Shown one piece after another: positions 43,436 to 55,800 of a DNA stretch of 64,000 nucleotides. How positions within the stretch are numbered: the stretch's first letter is position 1; each line of letters begins with the position of its first letter. Under the pieces are notes generated by a model. The model was not told the DNA's origin, made no database searches, and saw only the letters and a list, made by a program, of their open reading frames with translations. Made by a program: the position numbers and the translations under genes. The stretch is from Opisthorchis felineus. Its lineage: Eukaryota; Platyhelminthes; Trematoda; Opisthorchiida; Opisthorchiidae. The stretch is from contig SJOL01007351.1 of assembly GCA_004794785.1 (NCBI GenBank), forward strand, positions 73,833-137,832, read 5' to 3'.

Positions 43436-46019
43436 GGGTTTCGCACAACTGCGTTTCAGGTTGTTCCATCTCAGTCCTCGGGTGCGGTGGATGGGTCTGA
43501 GAAAAGTGCTGTTCCGAAACAGATGTGTACCAGTGCGGCGCCTCACACCGACGATTTCCATCTTGTTCTTGTAACTTCGTAAAGGTAACTGTCGCACTGA
43601 CTAAGGAGTTTTCAAAACTCTCGCTTATATCCCGCCTCCAGACTTAATCAACCTATCCTACTGTCAATCTTCAAACAACTGTGACTGACTAAGTTCACTA
43701 ATTTCGTGCCTCGTATTTTTCCACGTTGCACCAGGAGCGCCCCCTTCCTCTGTTTCTATTTTAGGTTGTTTTTTCTAGCCGTTGCTGTTTTATCAACAGT
43801 TGTTCCTGGCGTCTTGCTTCATAGGGTTCTGGTATTTTCAGCCTCTGTGTCTGACTTGGGGATTTGCTTGTTCAATTTACGGATTTACGGTTGATAACTG
43901 CCTGTCAGGAACATGAAAAACGGGTGGTGCCGACCATTTTTTCTTTAGCAGATGGTTGACTTTGGAACACCATTTATTGCTGAACCGAAACGATTTCTTG
44001 TTACAAACACTTGATTTGTTGGTAACTAGATTTCGCCAGAACATGCGGCTGACGATTTTGAATCATTTGCTCGGTTAGCGAAAAAAAGGAGCAACTGTTC
44101 ATTGGCTGTAAACGACTGGCCGCCACTTGCTTTGTCAAGTGCTTCCTAAAATTGGGGATCATAGATAAGATATTCAATCTAACTGATCTGCGGGGTATGG
44201 ACTGTAGGTCGAAAGATGTGCAAAGCAATCAACCGGTACCCACATACATACATATAGATTCAAACCACGTTATATCAATGTAAAATGGCCAATTGTAACC
44301 ATTTCGACATACCTATTGAGCTGGTTAGTTTGTTACAAGCATCATATGGAACTCATTTGTCCTACCGGAGCTGCAGCAGTTTACTAAACCCATGGATAGG
44401 ATTTGGACAGGTTATGATGTTTTCCTCGTTGGCTCGGTAGGGACAAGACAAAGGGTAGGACAAAATCTCTCAGCAGTGAAACGGTGCCCAAAATGTCGTT
44501 CTTTATCGAATTCCTATTCAAAGGGAGCAATGCAATCGCTGGAACGACCAAACGCCCAGCCTCAGTATTAAAACGGGCACAGTGCTGCACCATTCCTGGT
44601 TCTCATTCAAGCTCAGTGACTACCACTCTCTTCAATCAAGAATGAACAACTATCAGGCTCAAACTCCAACTGGTAGACCGTGGAGCACGTTAAGTAAACA
44701 GAATAGGCGGATCTCAATTTTCGGACGAAGGCGCACTTATTCAGAGGGCAACCCAATCCTTCACAATTATCTACTTTTCCGTCATCGGTCATCTGCTTGC
44801 TTTGACCTCATTTCACTCGATCATCGAAACCCATATGTTCTAATGCTCCGCAGGACACAGCAGTCAGTTGAATAATGCCATCCTTGTGTGTTCAGAAGGA
44901 ACTCAGTTTAACTAAGCATAAGTTTCTCAACTAACCGTTTGACTGACTAACCACTGACTGATAAGCAGTCTGCATACACGTCACTTCTCACTGCTTCTTG
45001 TGGAGACATTGTGATAATTTGTTTTCTGATAATTGGTAATGTAGTGCTGATGGGCCAATACGCAAAGCATATATCTATCAAATTCGGTTTTCTCACCTCC
45101 AAAGCACCAGGCTGGGACTTCAAAGTGGGCATCGTTTCTCCGATGTTCAGGCCAGCGGCGGTAGCAGTGTTCCGAAATACTTTCAATTTGCATGCACTTA
45201 TGGGTTTTTATCAGTTGTTCGAAAAATCCGTTGCGAATTCGGCAGTATAACAGCCGTCCGTGTGGAACGCAACACTAGATATGAATCTGAACTAACTTAA
45301 CAACAATGCCTGGACATATATTGTTCTCTGAGTTGATCGTAAATGTCGATTTCCAATGTTGGATGCATCAAATCAGAGATCATCACTATCATAGCTCCAT
45401 CTCATTCTTAGACCGAGGGAAAAATATTTTGTTTTTTGTATCTCCCCCTTTTTATGCAGAAACCTGTAGGGGTTGCGTTCAGTAGTTTAGTAGTATTCAA
45501 CGTCGTTTCAGTAAACTATTACTAATAATATTACTGATTAGTCTAGTTGACTTAGTAGACTATTGAATCTATCCTCGGCCGGTTCTGTGGTTCGCCTCAA
45601 AGCAAGAAACACTAAGTGTGCTCTACGAAAAGACAAAAAGTACCAACAGAGCTTGCTTTTCGTTGCTGTTATCGTAAATCCCTGTTGTTTTTTCTTTCAC
45701 AGCGGCTCACAAACTTTCCACCTCGCTATCTAATCGCATCGCATTTTCAACTTATTCCGACAGCTCCACTTCATGTCAATCTCCAGGCTCCATGCGAAGA
45801 TGGCTTGATGACAAAATGTGCATTTGCTTTGGCTTTCACATTTCAATCACTTTTCTATTCATTCGTGCCCTCTATCCCGCCCTCTTATTTCTGTTTTGCT
45901 GCTCTTTGGCCAGTTCATATCGATCAGTTCATATCTCTTGTATATATTGCATTCCGATTTTGAATATATTCTCAAAGCTTATAAGCCTTTCTCTGATCTT
46001 CTGATGAAGTGAGACAAAG

Positions 46020-46190
46020 TGCCCAAGTAACACCCCGACAGGACCGAGCTATGAGCCCCCATACCAGAGCCAACTTCGGCATCCGACTGCTCCCTTCTAG
46101 GCTTGAACAACCTGACACTATATCGGCCCCCATCCTTCCCTTGTGTGGCATGGCAGCTGAGCACCGAAATGGTGTTACAAATCTTTGATT
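46020..46190 (+). repeat. SINE family A, copy 6 (degenerate)
   Basis: The body is shared with the other copies (CGACTGCTCCCTTCTAGGCT, TGTGTGGCATGGCAGCTGAG, CACCGAAATGGTGTTACA), but the tRNA-like head is eroded and the B box is lost. Confidence 0.65.
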
Positions 46191-49100
46191 ATTTACTGTT
46201 TATATTATATCCGAGCTAGGCGATTGAACGAATAACAAATATGTGCTTTGGCGAATAGCATTTTCGCTTGTAGTAACGGATCAAGACGAAATGAAAGACC
46301 ATCTTCAAAGTGTTACTCTTACTACTTCCAGTCGAAGTCATCTATCACACCAAAGGCGGATCTCCTGTTCCATCTTAGTGGCTTTACGCTTTCAAACGTT
46401 TCCACTGAACTAGATGCCATAGTTCGTGCTTAATAGACGTGCTTTTACCCCTCAGTTTGAAATCCACGATGCCCTTTCAGTTGGTGTTTAGAGTTCATTC
46501 AGCCTGAAGCCCTGTGACGTCAACCGGATTGTCTTCTCGATCATCGTCTGGTAATGCGCACTTTCTGCCTCTTACTGCTCACTTTTTACGGATTCTCTGG
46601 GGTAGGATGAGAATCTGTTCACTTGGCTTGCGGATAATCTAAAACACATTAATGTGAACGACCTGGATATGTATATGTTTATAGCAGACTCACTCGGTGT
46701 GAAGGCAGTATAGTACCACCCACTATTTACCACGCTATTTTCGATTGGGCTGGAATATTTGTTAATCTGACTGATTGACTGGTTATATTCTGGCCTAGTG
46801 CACAAGATCTTCGAGCCTTACTGAGAATAAAACTCCAAATTGTGTGACGGCAGACTGTCAGTAGGCCACAGGAAGTCACTATCTAAGGCTGACACTTGTA
46901 GAATTTGGGATGAAGCTTTCCTAAAAGATGGTGAAAATATTTGACGTTACGCACTCTATCACTGTCGATCGGATGAGCTAAGTTGAGGATAGATCGTGTC
47001 GTTATTGTCATATCCCGACTGGGTTTAGAAATAAGAACGAAAATTTCAGGATACTCAGAGTTTACAGTTAAAGCTGAACGATGCTTTTACCGTTTATTTA
47101 GATGAACGTGAAAAAAGCTCTGGTTTTGCCAGTTTCTCACGAAACAGTGAAAAATTGCATCTTCGATCTCTTACTGGTTACTGCGTCAATTAACACGAAA
47201 CCAAATCACCTTAGGAACCACGTGAATCGCAGTCGTCATCGAACTATTCAGAGACGAGCGCAGCCAAAGTTTGTAGTACGATTGCACTTTAGTCTTATGA
47301 ATAATAAATTCTGGGAATTAACCGTTTTGCTTGAGTGAATAACTTCACGACATTCTGGTGAAGGGTGTTAGGCGTGAAGATTCCAAGGCACGTCTTGAAT
47401 TCAGCCTTTTTTCGTATAAGAGCTGAATGTGACATAAATCTACCGATCGCTCCCAAACTTTTCCGAAAACGGTGGTATAATCTGTTTTTTTTTTGTCGTA
47501 CTGCGATTGAGTGTTGTGTCTGTTTGTGTTGACGTTATCAGAGGTTACTGATTTTAGATCCTAATAGCAGTATTTTGAACGGGAGCGGTAAACTTCGACG
47601 TCCAGCGGTAGTTTTTCTGAAGCTAGATGGTCGCAACAGTTATTGAGTTTTCTCCCGTGAATAACTCGAGGGATACGATATACACTCATTTGCACACTAA
47701 TTTGGGTGCCACGGGAAGCACAACTGAATCTCAGCCGAATATCTCGTATATAATGTCCCTCAACAGAATTTACTGCACAGCGCCGCCTCATGTTTTAGTT
47801 GGTACGATATTCGAGGTAGCACAGTGTATTTTCTTGACTCTATTCATAAGGGTTGGTGGAAACTCTTCGAAATTCGACGACCGGTTTTGCTGTCCAGGTC
47901 CATCAGATACGTGCACCTTTTTTAATTCCGCTAACTTCATGCTCCACATGAATCCAAATTGGACGCATTCCGCGGAATACACTCATTTGTACACTAATGT
48001 CCAAATGTACATATGTACGAATGCTGGAAGTTGCGTAATTCGTATCCATAAAACTTTGGTAGAGAGATCGACTGCTGTGTGCAATTGTTGGTAATCTTAC
48101 ATTTACTTAGGGTGGGCTTGCAGTTCTCCTCCGAGCGGTTGGAATCTCTCGGTTAACCGGACCCGCCGATCTGCTTTCAAACATACAGAGCATTACTATG
48201 GATGGTAAAACTTTGTACGCTAAAGTAGACAAGTATGGACTGATAGTTTCCTTTTTGGTATAGGATTGGAGAATTGATAGAACTGAAGGAGCTTTCGTTG
48301 ACGTAAGAGTCTTGCAAACGAAACCTTGTGCCGAAATCTCCTGTGTTTAGTGCGAAACGATCTTTAGAGAAAGATGTGACAAACTCGTTCGTGGTATATA
48401 CGAACGCTGTCCAGATGTATGGCAGGTATTCTGCATAGAATGGCGTGGCATACACAGTTTAGGGAGGATCCCATCTGAGTAGTATTAGTTAGTTGCTTGG
48501 ATGATTCTAATACTTTCTGAGCCAGTTTAATATTTACTCACTACCTGATACGAGTCGTAGGATTTTCATGATATTTCACAAACTTTTCACACATTCATTC
48601 GAACCCTATCTACTGTTGCCTCATCCTGGCTAGAATCCTACCAAAGAGGCAGAACGAACCGAAAATTTATTTGCCTGTAAATCAATCGCACTCGAAACGT
48701 GATATGAGTCGCGGCTGAATGAATGAGAGGACTCAACGGGACGCAGTTCCTTTGTGACAGGTTGCAGCTGACAGCTCGAGAGTTTTAGCTCTGGTGAGCC
48801 GATATGCGAACACATTCCAGGCGTGAAGATTGTTGATTCACCTTATTTCTATTGATCATGAACCATGTATAGTCGTATCTCTCTACCAGTATAAACGTTG
48901 GGTTGCATTCCTATAAGTAGGCAGATGCACATGAACTTCGTCACTACAGAAACGACAATATTTCCGTTAGCTGTGAGTACTGGGTTAACGTTGTAACCAA
49001 CCTATGGACGGCACGTCACGGAGTTCTTACATAAGTCTTCATGATTATAGAGGTTTTCCAGCGATTCCTGCAATGTGAAAACTCGGTGCCAAGGCGGGAC

Positions 49101-49574
49101 CATTCGGTTGCTTACCGGAGTATAACACGAAAATATATGCAACCGAAGATGAATGAGGAATGTAAGAAACGGCGTTAGGGTAACCATTGTTCGTACTTCC
49201 CTAACTTTGGACGTTCCGGTCTTTAAAAACCACTCAGCGCAGTTGTCCTTCAGCTTTGTTGAGAACCTGATGCCTTCCGAAAAGTTGTGGATTGCCCTTT
49301 AATTCGGACACGAACAGGTTCAAAACCCAGCTCATTTCGTGATATGTATACTTCTTTATACATCACTATTGAAAGATATCTTGCGTACACAGAAGATGCG
49401 CTTCAGCTAATACGACACATCCAGGATTTCTCTCGTCATTCTATCCGCGGTATCGGAGAGTCTGTTTCAGATGTAGACAGACCACATCGTTATACCACTC
49501 ATCAGAATATTTCTACACCCTAGTTGTATGCTGCGCCGAACTGTTATTCAAACAAGTATTCTGAAATGTAGAGA

Positions 49575-49991
49575 ATAAACTTGCAAACTAAAACGTGAAA
49601 CAACTGCTAAACGATTTGTACAACGTCAAAACACATGACGATGGGATTATGCACTCATCTGGCGCAAGCGTCTTATTCGCATCAATCAACCACAGCTTTA
49701 CCGATGCACACTTGACTGGATTGGTTCACAAAGATCCCTACACAACGGAAACAATGAAACCAAAAAGTACTTTTTTGGCCTATCGATACATACTTCAGAT
49801 TCGGAATACAAGCCTGCAAACATCTGATAGAAACTTTAATGCCGTCATCAATTTTCGGATTCATCACCGAAGCAGTGAGGCGCAAACTTGAGCATAGTGT
49901 GCTAGCAGTTATCGAATCGAAGTTCTCGATACACTACATGGACGATATTTATTTCACTGCAGACATCCAAATGAGTAGGACAACGGAGTGA
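49575..49991 (+). pseudogene. Penelope-like element reverse transcriptase fragment
   Basis: Two frames together give the RT order of Penelope-like elements. The first (49595 to about 49780) reads LLNDLYNVKTHDDGIM and VLFASI, matching the D.MVSFDV.SLFTSI region. After a frameshift the second reads TYFRF, then MPSSIFGFITEAVRRKLEHS (family GTPMGSPxSGFIAEAVLQRLE), then HYMDDIYF at 49932-49955, the catalytic YxDD. A stop follows at 49989. The MGSP motif has decayed and the first block has lost conserved residues. No GIY-YIG endonuclease was found downstream. Identification is by motif order from memory of the family. Confidence 0.68.
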
Positions 49992-52634
49992 ACTCCTCTG
50001 ATTTATTGAAAGAAAACGCGTGCTGATCAAATAATTTGTCACAGCAGCGATGCCGTGAATAGCGGGGAAAACTGCAGCAGAACTCAAGCTGAAGGAGTAA
50101 AATCACGTATATCGTGTATATAATAAATTAGCACCCAAGAAAGCTTATCAGGAGAAGTTTGTGGATTTAGGTAGGTGTACAGCAATAGCAACTGTGGGAC
50201 CAAACAACTAAACATCCGTTGCACTAACTACAATAAATATAATACTGGACAAGGAAAGCTTTTATGCGTGCAGGGGAACACATTGTAGCCATCCAAAGGT
50301 GCAACCCTGTCACATCCATGTATGAAAGTCAAGACAACATGAAGACCGGGGCATGCGGAACTATAGGACATGATAGGCGATTTCTAGATCCATGGTACCC
50401 TTTAGTGAACTCAATCAACTAACGTGTAGAATCAACCCTGTCTGCGCAGCTTTACGAGTGCCGGACTGCCACTTCAGTGACCAGTCATCAGACCAAGGCA
50501 GAACCCACTTTGGAGGCAAACGAGCGAGGGTCAGAGTGGAGAATCAAATCTCAAGATCACCCACACTTCGGCCAGTTGGGAAACAGATCAGCCAGCAAGC
50601 AACTGGGACTACACACTTCACCCACCAAGAATAAGCCACAGTCGACTTGGGTGAATAGACCATGTATAAAAGCATGCACGCATAACATCCGAGAACTTCA
50701 GCCCACAATGTGACCCGATTGCCCGGCTTAGCGAACAAGTCTACTGCAATCACATATTCACCACATGAGCATATCCATCACTCGATCACCTTTCTGTTCA
50801 AAAACCCCATCTATTATTCTTTCCGTACTCGGAAGGAAAGTCGCAACACATAAAAAAGCCATCCAAATACAATAACAAGTAAATTCATCGTTGATGTCCT
50901 GAAAGTACGAGGCAACCTTATGGAAATGTGCGTTAATTACAGCGATCCGCCACGGACGAAGTACACTATGTTCTATATTAGTGGTGACATGTCTGGCGTT
51001 CACTTTCTATCCCTTCAAACGCATGACGATGATCGCTGTGCTATTAAAGACATATGATCTACGAAAACCACTCTACACGGGGAGATAAGAACAGAGGTGA
51101 TTTGCGCTAAGTTTCCATATTTGATGCGTCTAACTGTAGTGATACATAATGAGTTTACCTTAAAATAGGCCTGCTACAGTTGTAACTGAATTTCTCTTCA
51201 TGACGAATTTGCTGCAAAGGATTCCAATGAACCAAGACACAGAACCTCAATATTTGGTTCAGTTTTCTACTGAGAAGCCTGTGAACTTGTAAAACCCTAC
51301 CACAGGAGTTAGTTCTATATTGACGTAACAAGACATTGGTAGTCCCAGAAATGTTCAGACGGACCGTATCTGATTGTCGCGCGTTCATTGAATCTGCTGG
51401 AGTGGCTGTTCTGTTTGCTATTCCCTAGGACAATCTAACGCGCTGCTATTTCCCATTCGGTTTTATCATTTCATACTACTTTAGGAGCTGTTTATAAGTT
51501 ACTGCGGTCAGCAATTTTTTTCGTTTTATTCGCTCTGAATTGTAGTATAACTGTTGCTAATAGAAAAAACCAGTCAGTCCGATAGATTTCTCAGGAACTG
51601 ATAAATAGACTGCAAGATTCTGCTACATCGGAACACAACGGAAAACGTCAAGATGTAGTATTTGACTGGATAGACATTTATTTGGGTTCCTAACAGTGAA
51701 GTTACACAATCGGATAGTCATTCACCACTGTTCTCTAGATGAGGAATGCTTATCATGATTAATTGTTCGTATGTGAGCGACATCCAGACAATTTCGTAAA
51801 GATCGTCAAACAAAATAGTTGCAGTGTGGATGGGAATACGCCACTGGACCGTAATTGCAGCCATACGGAAAACAATGTCTCTCAGTAAATAGTTCTATGC
51901 CAGCCGTGGCCTGACTGACCAGCTGATTCATTGTTTATGTGGCTAACCCGACTTTATGGGGCTGCAAACCCCAGAAGTCACATGTCTTTAGGGCTTTGCT
52001 ACCCCATGACGAGTTACCTACCGCCACACATAAAGAACAACTGGCACAGCGAGAATATGTGAACTCATAATAGATGACAGCCTCTCAGCTGCTCACCGAC
52101 GATCACTACATTATGTTTGAAGATGATGTTCCCCACTCCGGGTGCTTAGGAATAACTATTTGGCTGAAAACAATTCAAAGGAATAAAGTACGTCAACCAT
52201 CGATTTGGTGTGCTAAATCTTCTCGCGGCTTTCGTTTCCCAAGCTTCGAAATAGGTTCTCAATTTTTCTTTGAAGATCTAATGATAAAACAAAAAATATT
52301 AATTATGTGTTTGTGCGTTTCGCTGTGTCACACGTTTATCTGGCATCATTGATGGAGGAATAGGAGACCAGTAAACTCGACTGCCCTAGTAACCGACACC
52401 CACTAATCAGGGGAGAAATTTGTATGTAGATGTTTCTATAAGACTTCTACTACTAGGAGTTTTTAAAGACTTTTCAGCCTATCTAATCTTGCACACTGAC
52501 CCATAAAGCCACGAATTTATAACGGTTCAGCTAGACGGGCAGGCGAATGAAATGGGTTCTAAATGTGACGGGGGAATGTTTTACATGAGGAACATGGATA
52601 ACGGTCTTTTCTTTCCAGACGCACCGCAGAGAGG
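49992..52634. other. intergenic, no gene recognised
   Basis: GC-richer sequence at 50.28-50.74 kb differs from its AT-rich surroundings and ends near a TATAAAAG box (50665-50672), which could belong to a repeat or a promoter. No coding sequence was recognised. Confidence 0.45.
50665..50672 (+). promoter_or_regulatory. TATA-box-like sequence
   Basis: TATAAAAG within a GC-richer block. No transcript or LTR boundaries can be assigned, so function is speculative. Confidence 0.2.
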
Positions 52635-52820
52635 CTTAATAATGCTGTTTTCGATCGAGATTTTATCCCGCATATGAAGTCGCTATGTGCTGAGAAGCCT
52701 TGTACAACTGCTTCATCTTTTTGAGGATCAGCAGCACTATCACAAAGCTCTAGGGCAATTCGAATCAGCGACCTCCAGGCTCCGAGTGTAAGAATAAACC
52801 GTTCGGCCAAGATCGGCTGA
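52635..52820 (-). repeat. short interspersed repeat, family B, copy 3
   Basis: Aligned with the other two copies through GAGATTTTATCCCGC, TGTGCTGAGAAGCC, CTGCTTCATCTTTTTGAGG, ATCAGCAGCACTATCAC and GGGCAATTCGAATCAGCGAC. The last is a minus-strand B box with substitutions. Confidence 0.58.
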
Positions 52821-55800
52821 CTAGTGGCTTGATTAGCTCTTGTTTAGATGGTACGCAGCTACAGCCTTTCGTCAATTAGGGGGTTCACTTCATGCGGTTA
52901 CGTGTTGCCTGGCTCTTTGAGTGTGACTTCTCAAACAGGTGTGCGCGTCGGGCGAATCTTTGTTATTGAGCTACGTATAATATGTTGATAGTCTGAGGTC
53001 TAGAAATTTCAACCGAGATATCGCCCTGCAGGTTGCTGTTTCATGCGCCTTGGGGACTCTCGTCCATTTGGAATGTTGAATTAGAGAAACCCTTGCCGGC
53101 AGCAGTGCTAAGTTAGCATTCTCGCGTCCTTTATGTAGCGAATATAAGTGTGCATTGGCTAATGTGACCTGAAAAAAACGTTCTACCACCAGCTGTATTG
53201 TACTAAAACTTGCCCAGGTAATGCACCTCAGAGATCTGAAATTGCAGTAATTAGGATGATTGAAAGCAAGGCTTGAATTTAGTTAGAGCTATCGAGGACA
53301 ACCGCTGACATCTCCATGTTCTGTTCAACCAGCCAAGAGAGACAACTTGTACTACATGTACTTTGGCGGTTGCAATAAACCATGTTCGTCAAAATGTTGT
53401 TAGCTGAAGACTTATTGTAAAACATTTTCGGTTTAACCACACACACATAAAGGTGAGAGTTGCACTGAGTAAACTGGGACCAACTGGCCAAACTACCGAA
53501 CTCAGTCAAAACCTAAAGTTGCTTTAGCGGAGTCGGCGGTTTAACTTAAAACCTATGCAAACATGTGCAGTATCTCGGACCAGAGATGCGGTTCCAGTTA
53601 ACATAAACAACTAGAAAGTTGTCGGAGATTCCAGATTTATTAGGCATAGTTATTGCGTGAATTTCATTTTGTTCTCTACCAGCAGTGTTCATTAATATGC
53701 TTCTTTCCTATACGTGTAAGATCTGTCAGAAATGTTTCATACCTTACTGGATGAAAGCAGAAAGTACAGAACGTTCATTCACTTGTGAATCATGCATGAA
53801 TGCGGATGAATGTCAGTACAGTTTCATTGGTTCTGGCTGTTGATTAAAGCCGTGATTTACTTATTTAGGGTTATAATTTCTGAAAGGAGCCACGGGTTAT
53901 TAGGGCAGTTTCAGAAGACACTTCATGCTGATGCACTGACACATTATTCTGACGGTAAAGCGCTGTTAGGACCAAAAATACTACTGCAAAACTTTCATTC
54001 CAAAAATTTAACAACAACTCGAGGTTGATACTAGCACAAAGTGTTTTGCAATTATGTCAGGTAAACCATGCAATCCAGGATAACCCAGTTTCACTGCTCA
54101 TTGTTGAAGTTATCAATGACGCTGTGGTTAAAATATTGCATGCGCAGCTAAGCACAAACTGATTGTCAAGGTTGTCCCTATTTGTTGGATTAAGATTCAC
54201 CAGAGATCTATTGGTTATAAGAGCGCAACTGTACATAATAGCTTAGGGAGAAAGTGCAGTGCATGGCAACTAAACATTTAAGTACGCAGAAGCAAAACGG
54301 AAATCTGTAATATCTGCTCTGCGAGACTGCATTCGATGCAACGCTTTCAGACAGCAGATTCTTCGAGAACTTTCGGAGGCAGGTCGATAGGTCGGATTAT
54401 GAGTTCCAACAGATACCTCAATAATTTGCGTTTTGCCCAGAAGGGTTGATAGCGGACTTAAAGTTACAGAAGTTTGGGATTGATGTGCAAGTTGCAAAGA
54501 ATCTCCCTTACGCAATCGAAGAATGGTTAAGCCCAATTTGGTCAGATAGGACGTATGGGTCGAGGGTCGCCGATTGATTTGACGAGAGAACATGTGGAAA
54601 TGACCTGAATACTTGAGCAGTGGGCTGAGCGCTTTCACAGGGAGACCGATGACTAAAGTGGACCCTAAATGCAGAAATAAACGTCACGAAATCGGAGTGG
54701 AAAGGGGGAGAGATTTGGAGCTGTAAAAATGGCTTATACCTGTGATATGTGGAGATGATGTTACTATTAGCATGCTTTCGATCAGTTACTTGACGCTCCT
54801 GTCACCGGTGCTACCGGTTTTTTTAAGGCGTTCCAATGGATAAACCCGATCTTGGCTCTAGTCTTGTCAGCAGAATTAATCAGACTGTTTAGCATTTTCG
54901 TCTTTTTTCCAAACCGTGAATGCGTGACTAATGGGCACTTGTCAAGCTGGGTCTGTAGATAAGTGGAAGCTATCATTCAAATCTTGATTTTCCTTTTTAA
55001 AGTTTATCATATTGAATCGCTTACCAAACTGAAGAGTGCATTCATTTAACCTGAGTTTGACCTGGTCATTTTCGAGAAGTGGGATCAGGCGAGCTGAAAA
55101 TTAAAACTGAGACAATTTTCCAAAAGACAGAGAAAAACTGAGCAAGACTGCCAAATGAAATGAGGTTTCAAATGCCTTTACGGAAAACAGTGGCAGTAGT
55201 ACACGACTATGGTTTGTTTTAAATTTAGCTGCACCAGAGTCGTGTAGATGTGAAGAGAATCTGGATCACTAGGGTCTTATGTGGTTTTATAATTCGCTGT
55301 TTCACCGACTTATTTTCTGTCGACAAATTTCTCTGCTCAGCATTAATGACAAAAAGGAGTGTGAATGAGCACCCACGCATTTAAGATAAAAGTCACTATC
55401 CGGACACTCGAATCAACCTCTCGGTGCTTGCTCCAATAGGGTGGTCGATTAACATCGAGCACAACAGTGACATGAATAGCGATTCCATTAAGTTTGTACG
55501 TTGATCGCTCGAGTGTTATTTTTTACCAGTGCAAAATTCATCAGATAAACTAAGTGGATCTCCAAAGGCAATCGAATGGGTTTGATTGTAATTACATTTG
55601 AGGCTTCATCAATACAAATTAGACCAGCTGCAAGGCATGATGTTCTCATTAGCTGGAGGCTGGTGTATCTGAAAACCAGTTTGAACTATATGTTATCGCC
55701 GCCTAAAAACTTGCACTCTTGTTGGCATACCCCGATCATAGTAGGTTACACACACACACCACAGTTATGTTTGGCACACCACAATAAGTATGCCACCGTA

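Larger units (their letters stand above)
41854..49574. other. 3' flank / intergenic, no gene recognised
   Basis: No canonical AATAAA signal was seen in the first few hundred bases after the stop, so the 3' UTR end is undefined. The stretch holds SINE family A copies at 43.24 and 46.02 kb and a short tandem repeat of AGTACAACT-type units at 42906-42940. A 145-codon open frame (42216-42653) begins with a hydrophobic, signal-like segment but has no recognised family. Two copies of ATACACTCATTTGyACACTAAT lie at 47680 and 47977. Confidence 0.55.

Noticed and set aside
45995..46015. CTGATGA as a hammerhead ribozyme core
   Set aside because: No matching GAAA strand or stems nearby; schistosome-type SINE ribozymes need both.
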